Shown: positions 59,201 to 64,000 of the stretch, piece after piece
Numbering within the stretch: the stretch's first letter is position 1
How the letters are laid out: each line of letters starts with the position of its first letter
Source: MFD00082-c5 sp963697995
GTDB taxonomy: Bacteria > Chlamydiota > Chlamydiia > Chlamydiales > JAJFMB01
Assembly (NCBI GenBank): GCA_963697995.1
Contig: OY969110.1
Location: 930,001 to 994,000 of the forward strand
Reading direction: 5' to 3'
Length of the DNA stretch: 64,000 nt
Translations under genes and position numbers: made by a program
Notes under the pieces: model-generated
The model's input: the letters and a program-made list of their open reading frames with translations, nothing else
Databases searched by the model: none
Told to the model about the DNA's origin: nothing

Positions 59201-62200
59201 CATCAATCCCATGAGGCCATTGAATCTCTTCTTTGCTCTCTTTGAGCTTAAGTTTGATCGCTTCGTGTGAGGGGAAATAATCGTAGGTTAGTTCATTCAT
59301 AATGACTTCGAGGCTAAGCTGTGTGCCAGCAGAATACTCTTTTGGCCACTCTTTCATTCCTGCCAAAGGATTCACCTTGTAGACGGTACTCTTTTGTCCT
59401 GAAAGAAATTTTTTTGCAGATTCTTGAGTGATGATGTCACTACAATGTTTTTTTAGGATTGTTTTATCGATTTCTCTCTTTTGTTTAAATTTTTCCAAAA
59501 CTGGTCGATACATGGCAGGAATTGAGATTTTTTTACCATTTAGAAAAATGGCCTCCCCCTCTACTTTCAGTTTCTTGCTTATGCGCCCTTTTTTGTAGTG
59601 AGGGCTAAGAGTTTTAAGAATATTTTGAATATTGTTGTCTTGCACAAAAGGGCTTTTTTTCAATCCTTCCTCGGAGAGAGGGGCGCCAAGGCACGAGTCG
59701 ATCGCGTTTTGGAAAAGCGACCACACCTGGATTTTCTCTTCACTCCTTTTCTTATAAGGGACGCCGTAATCGGCATGTCCTTCGACTCGACCCTTTTCAA
59801 CAAGAGGAGTGATGTTTTGTATACCTGTTTGGAGTTGGTTAATTTCCGGCTTGATCGCCTGTTTTGCTTGTTTTGCCATTTTTTTGAATAAAAGCTTGGC
59901 ATTAAGAGAGGAGGAGGGCGCTTTGATCAATTGGCATGCAGCTTGGTAGTACAGAACATATTCGTAGTGGGGGTCTTTGGCGGCCTCTTTGTAGCAGTTT
60001 TCAGCCTCTGACCACTTCTCTCTTCTTCTAAACTCTCCTCCAAGTTTAATCAGCTCGATCGGCTCTTTGATAAGCCTTAAACCCCCCGCATGGAAATCCT
60101 TCTCAACTCCAGCTTTAAACTCCTTAAACGAGGCGATCACGATCTGTTTACCTATCACGTGGACAAGGGCGATCTTCTCTTCCATATGATCGATCCAAAA
60201 GGCCCACCGGTTTTTTAAACTATTAAGTTGGGCTTCGATGTAGAAGGGGTCTTCATTTTTAAGGTGTCCTTTAATCGACTCGAAAGTGTGCTGAAAGCCT
60301 TCGATATACTCCCCATTCTCGTCGTAAAAGCCTCGCAAAAGCTGCTGTTCAAATCGGATCTTTTCGATCTCTTTCATCGCAACCCCTTCGAGGCGCTGCT
60401 TCTCTTTTAGGTCCCTCTCCTGGCACTGTTCGGCAAGAGAGCGCCGCTTAGGGTCTAAAATAATAAACTCTCCGGTCCCTTCATTTCCCGATCTCGCCGT
60501 GCGTCCAAACGCCTGCTCCTGAATCCTGATATTTTCGGGAAGATAGCTTAAGATCACATGAAGCCCCCCATGTTTCTCGAGCAATTTATTAGTTTTTAAG
60601 TCGGTGCCACGCCCGGCTAAATTGGTTGCAATGATCAAATCGCCTGGGGCAACGGCCGTTTGATTTTCCGGGTTTAAGATGTCAAGCTCTTGCAAAGAGC
60701 TCGTATAGATCCGAAGAAGCGGATATTTATTTTTAAAGTTCTCTTGTAAAAGGTTTACTTCTTCTATCGATTCGCAAATGATTAAGCAGGCTCTTTTATT
60801 CTCCTGAATTTGCTTGTCTACGCTCAAAGTGATCTTTTCTAGCCATTCTTTCCCATCCCCTGTGACAACCGGTTTGCATTGAAGATACTTTTCTCCAAAA
60901 TAACGGGGAATTTTACACAGTTCGACTTCATAGAGGTCGCGCAAATATTTTTGCTCAACATCGGAGCCAAGCGTGCCCGACAAGCCGTAAATGTGAGTGC
61001 CGTACCGCTTAAAGAAGAAAAAGTTTGAGAGAAAGACCGCTTTTAAGCTCTCAGGGGAGAGTTCTAACCCGTGTTTTAATTGTAAAAATTGGTGCAGACC
61101 ATTGCTCCATTTCATCGAGAACTGCTCAAGCCCTGTTCCCTTGTCCATTACGGTGATCGATTTTTTCTTCTTTCCCCCGACGACCTGATCGGCGATCACG
61201 TACTCATTATTGACCCTTAAGGTTTTAGCATAGAGAGCAAACCTGACCCAGATGGCTATTTTCCTATCGATCACGCTCTTCATCTCCATATAATTGGCGT
61301 GAGTCATTTGGTAGGTGGGGAGTATGATGTGCCCCTCTTCAATTTTCCCTTTTATGGCTTTGATAATACTCTCAACCACCCCATCGTCAGAATTTACCGA
61401 TTTTAAGTGTTGGCTGTTAGCCATGGTCCAGATTTCGACAAAGATCCGCTCTAAAAAGCGAAGGGCATCGACATTGTGAGACAAATAGAGTACCATGCCG
61501 GCGCTATCTAAGAAGAGACCATCGACTTCATCGATCAAAACACTTCGATTCTCTCCCATCCGTTTTTGATGGATGATCTCTTGTCCGTGAAACTCTGTCA
61601 ATAACAGGTCCCGCTCAAAACTTGCCACATCCCCATAGATGATATCGATAGGTTTTCCATCTTTAAAGTAGCGGGTCTTTCTCACCTCTTCACTACCTTC
61701 ACACTCAACGTCGCAGTTGTTTGAAACGGTAAAATCGAAGAGCTTAAACAGCTTTTCTTTACTATCGGCATCCCTTTTTGCCAAAACATAAGAGGTGGTG
61801 ATCAGATCGACATGCGATTTTGACATCACTTTTAAAACTGCAAGACAAGCAAAGGTGATCGATTTACCCTCTCCTGTAAACATTTTGCAGATCCTCCCCT
61901 CAGGCTTAGAACCCTTTCTAAGCATCAGCCAAAGAGCGATCATTTGGGTATAGCGAAGGGGATAAGTATCTGCAATTTGATGCGCGCGAGAAACAATGGC
62001 GATCCCCCTTTTTAAGCGGTCCTGATCTTCGGCAAAATTCTCACCTCTATTATCTCTTACCCATGTTTTAATCTCTTCTGGTCCCCACGTCTCAACCGTC
62101 TTAAATTCTTTCTCAATTTGTTGAATATCTTTAAGTAATTGAGGATCTTGCCGTTTAAGCAAATGCTCAATTGAGCTGTTAATTCCTTGGCTCTCATCTG

Positions 62201-64000
62201 CCATCAGATCGATTAGTAAGGGAAGCGTTCTCTCTATTGAGCGCTTCTCTTTAGTGTAGTCTTCAATCTGGGTGTACCAATCCCCCGTTGGGGTTCTGTT
62301 TTTCAAAAGGGTTAAGGTATTATCATCTAATTCCCACGATTCGTTTGCAAAATGTTCTACTGTATCTACAACAGCTTTTGTGATAAAACCGTCTTTAAGA
62401 CTCATCCCGACCTTTTGCATCGCCGCCTCTTTTTTAGCCGATTCAATCTCGAAGAGAGCGTTGATCAATCGGGGGCGGTCGGCAAAATCTTGACCTATCA
62501 TTCCTTCGATCCAGGCTAGCATCAGACTATATTTGAATGACTCAAAAGAGGGTTGCAAGAGGTGTAGTCCGATGTTAGATTGCTCTTTAGAGAGCTCAAG
62601 AGAGAGTTTTTCAAGCACACAAGGAGCGGAAAGATAAGTTGCTAATAGATGAGTAAACTCATCAACTGGAAATTTAAGTTTCCCTTGGTTTAATAGGGAA
62701 AGCTTCTCAGCGATGAGCCTTAGCAACACCACCTTATTTTTGCGGTTAATCTTTTTTGATGCTAATAATTTTTGAAGCGCCTCTTCGAATTCGTCAAAAC
62801 AAATGCGGTTTAATTGATCTTTTTTACTGAGGGCTTCATCGAATAGATCTTGTTTTTGCCTTGGAGTGTGTTTCTCAAATTTCATAGGGGAGAAGGTGTA
62901 GGCGCTTTTGGAAAGAGATGCGGCAAACTCCTCCATACAATGCTGCTCTAAGACAGAGATGGCCCAGTTGTCTGGTAGTGTGCTCTCCATAAAAGAGTAA
63001 AAGAGTTTAGGATCGTTCAATCTTGGAATCACCCAAAAAAGTTGTATAAGAGACTTAACATCGATGGGTTCTTTATATTTTTTAAAGTAGGCAGTCAGTT
63101 TCTCAACTAAGGGATAGAAGGCCCTGTCTCCTAAACTTAAACTACAAGAGGAGAGGGCATTTTTCAGAGGCTCAAAAAATGAGTCATCTTTGTCGATGAT
63201 TTCCCGAGTTACCTCTTCGATCGCCTTATTTTTGGTCTCTTGTTGTCGATCTTGTGCTTTGATCAGTTTGAGTTCAAATTCTGTTACTTGTATGTTTTTG
63301 GACTTTTCGAGCATTTTCAAAATGATCCCATCATTTTCTTCAGGTTGCCCTAAATCAAGTCGCTCTTCTAATTTTTTAAGATAAGTTCCCACATCTCCTG
63401 GCTCAATCGTTTTCTCTTTAACGTTCCCAAGTTTTTTAACTTGAGCCATCTCATTTGTTATGTTTTTAGGATAGTGCTTTTGAAGCTCTTTAGGAGTGAT
63501 CTCATAGGAATCTAGCCACTCATTTAAGTCCTGGATTTTTTGAGCTAAACTCTCTTCCTCTTTTTGTTTAATGGTTTGAAGATTTTTTTTAAGTTCGTAA
63601 CTCTCTTCGTTAATCATCGCGTCATCGAATTTGAGTTTTAGCTCTTTGGCTACATTGTCGCTGATTTTTTTTTCTCCCAGGAGCCCTAGGAGGGAGGTTT
63701 CAGGCTCCTCTGCCCTATAAGGAATCACTCCTCGCCAGTAAAGATCCCAACCTTTTGGAAGGGTTTCGTTTTTTTCGTTGAGTTCACCTATAAGAGTTTT
63801 AAGATGATCGATACTTGCAACGGCCCCTTTCACTTCGTTTGCTTTTTTCATGAGCCAAATGGTGAAATTCTTCATCCCCACTTCAGTATCTGGTGCTTTC
63901 ATCGCTTCGATGAAAGCCTCCTCAGCACTTTTATAGAGCTGCCTTTGCAACTCATCGTTTCTGTTAGAGGCAAAATGAGTATTCAAAAAGTTGACAAAAA
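56205..64000 (-). CDS. Giant SecA-motor / OTU-like / polymorphic-toxin fusion protein (5' end beyond window)
   Basis: At least 2593 residues; the frame stays open to the window edge and the only local start is a TTG at 63986 without Shine-Dalgarno, so the true start is probably outside. Residue numbers below count from that TTG. Residues 1-600 are helical and unrecognised. A SecA-type DEAD motor follows: Walker A TGEGKS (about 704), LIDEVDGLFLD (about 818), ATNLAGRGTDL (about 1120), GRTARSGNEGTGEF (about 1160). Residues 1780-1880 hold hydrophobic stretches (LLGVVQMVAGAIIKAYLPIVG). Near 2260-2370 an OTU-like cysteine-protease pattern appears in permuted order: GISHVTLEG (His2313) before GQDCLYEAIL (Cys2330). 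The last 90 residues (FGVGTATTREVQLMGEAWVG ... DGLRIYRPPSFKP) match the Ntox17-type polymorphic-toxin terminus. Not the housekeeping SecA. No immunity gene follows. Confidence 0.85.
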   Translation of the reverse strand, partial: FVNFLNTHFASNRNDELQRQLYKSAEEAFIEAMKAPDTEVGMKNFTIWLMKKANEVKGAVASIDHLKTLIGELNEKNETLPKGWDLYWRGVIPYRAEEPETSLLGLLGEKKISDNVAKELKLKFDDAMINEESYELKKNLQTIKQKEEESLAQKIQDLNEWLDSYEITPKELQKHYPKNITNEMAQVKKLGNVKEKTIEPGDVGTYLKKLEERLDLGQPEENDGIILKMLEKSKNIQVTEFELKLIKAQDRQQETKNKAIEEVTREIIDKDDSFFEPLKNALSSCSLSLGDRAFYPLVEKLTAYFKKYKEPIDVKSLIQLFWVIPRLNDPKLFYSFMESTLPDNWAISVLEQHCMEEFAASLSKSAYTFSPMKFEKHTPRQKQDLFDEALSKKDQLNRICFDEFEEALQKLLASKKINRKNKVVLLRLIAEKLSLLNQGKLKFPVDEFTHLLATYLSAPCVLEKLSLELSKEQSNIGLHLLQPSFESFKYSLMLAWIEGMIGQDFADRPRLINALFEIESAKKEAAMQKVGMSLKDGFITKAVVDTVEHFANESWELDDNTLTLLKNRTPTGDWYTQIEDYTKEKRSIERTLPLLIDLMADESQGINSSIEHLLKRQDPQLLKDIQQIEKEFKTVETWGPEEIKTWVRDNRGENFAEDQDRLKRGIAIVSRAHQIADTYPLRYTQMIALWLMLRKGSKPEGRICKMFTGEGKSITFACLAVLKVMSKSHVDLITTSYVLAKRDADSKEKLFKLFDFTVSNNCDVECEGSEEVRKTRYFKDGKPIDIIYGDVASFERDLLLTEFHGQEIIHQKRMGENRSVLIDEVDGLFLDSAGMVLYLSHNVDALRFLERIFVEIWTMANSQHLKSVNSDDGVVESIIKAIKGKIEEGHIILPTYQMTHANYMEMKSVIDRKIAIWVRFALYAKTLRVNNEYVIADQVVGGKKKKSITVMDKGTGLEQFSMKWSNGLHQFLQLKHGLELSPESLKAVFLSNFFFFKRYGTHIYGLSGTLGSDVEQKYLRDLYEVELCKIPRYFGEKYLQCKPVVTGDGKEWLEKITLSVDKQIQENKRACLIICESIEEVNLLQENFKNKYPLLRIYTSSLQELDILNPENQTAVAPGDLIIATNLAGRGTDLKTNKLLEKHGGLHVILSYLPENIRIQEQAFGRTARSGNEGTGEFIILDPKRRSLAEQCQERDLKEKQRLEGVAMKEIEKIRFEQQLLRGFYDENGEYIEGFQHTFESIKGHLKNEDPFYIEAQLNSLKNRWAFWIDHMEEKIALVHVIGKQIVIASFKEFKAGVEKDFHAGGLRLIKEPIELIKLGGEFRRREKWSEAENCYKEAAKDPHYEYVLYYQAACQLIKAPSSSLNAKLLFKKMAKQAKQAIKPEINQLQTGIQNITPLVEKGRVEGHADYGVPYKKRSEEKIQVWSLFQNAIDSCLGAPLSEEGLKKSPFVQDNNIQNILKTLSPHYKKGRISKKLKVEGEAIFLNGKKISIPAMYRPVLEKFKQKREIDKTILKKHCSDIITQESAKKFLSGQKSTVYKVNPLAGMKEWPKEYSAGTQLSLEVIMNELTYDYFPSHEAIKLKLKESKEEIQWPHGIDGFFSLLLQHKIVTEDTKIDLTGTLIKEGENRFKSLNEIKEGFTDAYKKLPIELQEALASACIEKKVEEERVYWYLKPTIHLGDLSLLKSTDDAADSLWVLLEEQEAIKPAKIKLNDTGFKEQTKQIKEKLEEFFKGDPKMEEAVESVMQIIEGSFGMIYKLDEKKTTAKFADIIRKFFHDHKEHAPEGLNFFIELGLEVVADLIEKKDPPAWFEVAAVTLLGVVQMVAGAIIKAYLPIVGDLIGNALINSGMDDILFAITSAVNGQFSWEDYGEHKVESLKRSIISSTISCGVSFGISTVQLGSLEKAWDVQKLSNVEKAIKAGKVVEGSFNIGSYVLKEVGRSFVSMGISQVVSRGLEGMTNLIASSYDKEIELGISKTVEDHFGEVEAQAKELFNTLNKSQTSIAKLEGCITLALKKLQESSGLDEAIRTSQQLLPQAGNAIADRGWGSFISHAPSIAKLGVSIPKLITLVERNVKQLAREVYETKERNKDSNAAERTITEQEFTEALAAQKARYTKQLTEAFKGTLNSSVYGPLVAMGTQYLVEKGQEFLIPLTEQEKVARSAEKMSDILETESQFEKAFFDEKLRKWEGATEEVTDLSDDEMKQTAVNSKVPIETLKKQYGSLLKVYHDKAGHLYVQRPNREDYAKGIMEGKLGGDPEIIMLAKITGHPIALKLPDGTIKTYSANGVINKAGAPGDANTIYLNVTNSDEKGISHVTLEGSVDKKGYQGQDCLYEAILKATNLPGNSLSLRKETADALKTDDVGKKFYHDWSLSADEKLFAGKNSWEFYFGKTVQAGFALGEFASGAAITFTSGGTASPLGIPIMLDGYDRLNAAIQSMARGENVDTYLTQIFQDSGLSHDKAVLAGDMLNMGLTMGPQVARTAVHATKITYERIFIRPDIAKMSGMLRDAARGKGDFGVGTATTREVQLMGEAWVGKGARLSSDGVAYVSKDGLRIYRPPSFKPYWGNVQANFEQKFLGQTIRESYSNAHVTLK

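Noticed and set aside
56205..64000. Housekeeping SecA
   Set aside because: Only the ATPase core resembles SecA; the flanking thousands of residues, the divergent motifs and the toxin-like C-terminus exclude the normal translocase.

Overview
The window looks like a chromosomal segment from an environmental, amoeba- or arthropod-type member of the phylum Chlamydiae (a Parachlamydiales-like lineage). This rests on chlamydia-specific genes and gene neighbourhoods: the EUO late-gene repressor beside tsp and gltX, pcnB-lpxB, nifU/nifS-gpmA-yjbC(rluB)-birA-rodA, DUF47-pit, a cysteine-rich MOMP-like porin, and HtrA. It is clearly not Chlamydia proper, because it carries many accessory genes and several families of structured repeats. 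No rRNA, tRNA, CRISPR array or transposase gene was recognised.

Layout. 0.4-1.2 kb: yceD-rpmF. 1.3-1.6 kb: two small inverted-repeat elements. 1.6-9 kb (minus strand): glgP, pcnB, lpxB and three tandem signal-peptide-bearing sulfotransferases, the last four joined by ATGA overlaps. 9-14 kb: an OppA-B-C peptide importer whose oppB is split by a -1 frameshift at a slippery-looking site. 14-15.6 kb: repeats and a fourth, divergent sulfotransferase-like protein. 15.8-22 kb: an orphan J-domain protein and a chlamydial three-gene set whose middle gene appears frameshifted. 22-25 kb: a 700-bp minisatellite element, then pit and its DUF47 partner. 25-28 kb: two GT11 fucosyltransferase-like proteins and a GT92-like protein, all with signal peptides, converging on a repeat. 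28-31 kb: oppD, oppF and an MFS transporter. 31-38 kb: conserved chlamydial core genes, including NifS- and IscU-like proteins that have lost their catalytic residues. 38-46 kb: a SopB/IpgD-like phosphoinositide phosphatase candidate and three surface proteins (cysteine-rich beta-barrel, collagen-like, MOMP-like). 46-52 kb: euo, tsp, gltX, dedA and a CDP-alcohol phosphatidyltransferase. 52-64 kb: an LRR protein between repeat ends, htrA, and a giant protein of more than 2593 residues joining a SecA-type motor, a permuted OTU-like region and a polymorphic-toxin C-terminus.

How it fits together. The core genes cover envelope, carbon storage, phosphate and peptide uptake, translation and developmental control. 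The accessory genes point outward: secreted glycan-modifying enzymes (sulfation, fucosylation, glycosyl transfer), a phosphoinositide phosphatase, an LRR protein and the SecA-motor toxin. A family of inverted-repeat elements beginning TAGTCGGCCCTGAAAAAGT sits at the 3' ends of nearly all these accessory genes (14.4, 26.8, 51.9 and 55.7 kb). The most novel items are this repeat/cassette association, the SecA-OTU-toxin giant, the SopB-like protein and the lpxB-coupled sulfotransferase triplet. All functional assignments come from motif recognition by eye; no database search was run.
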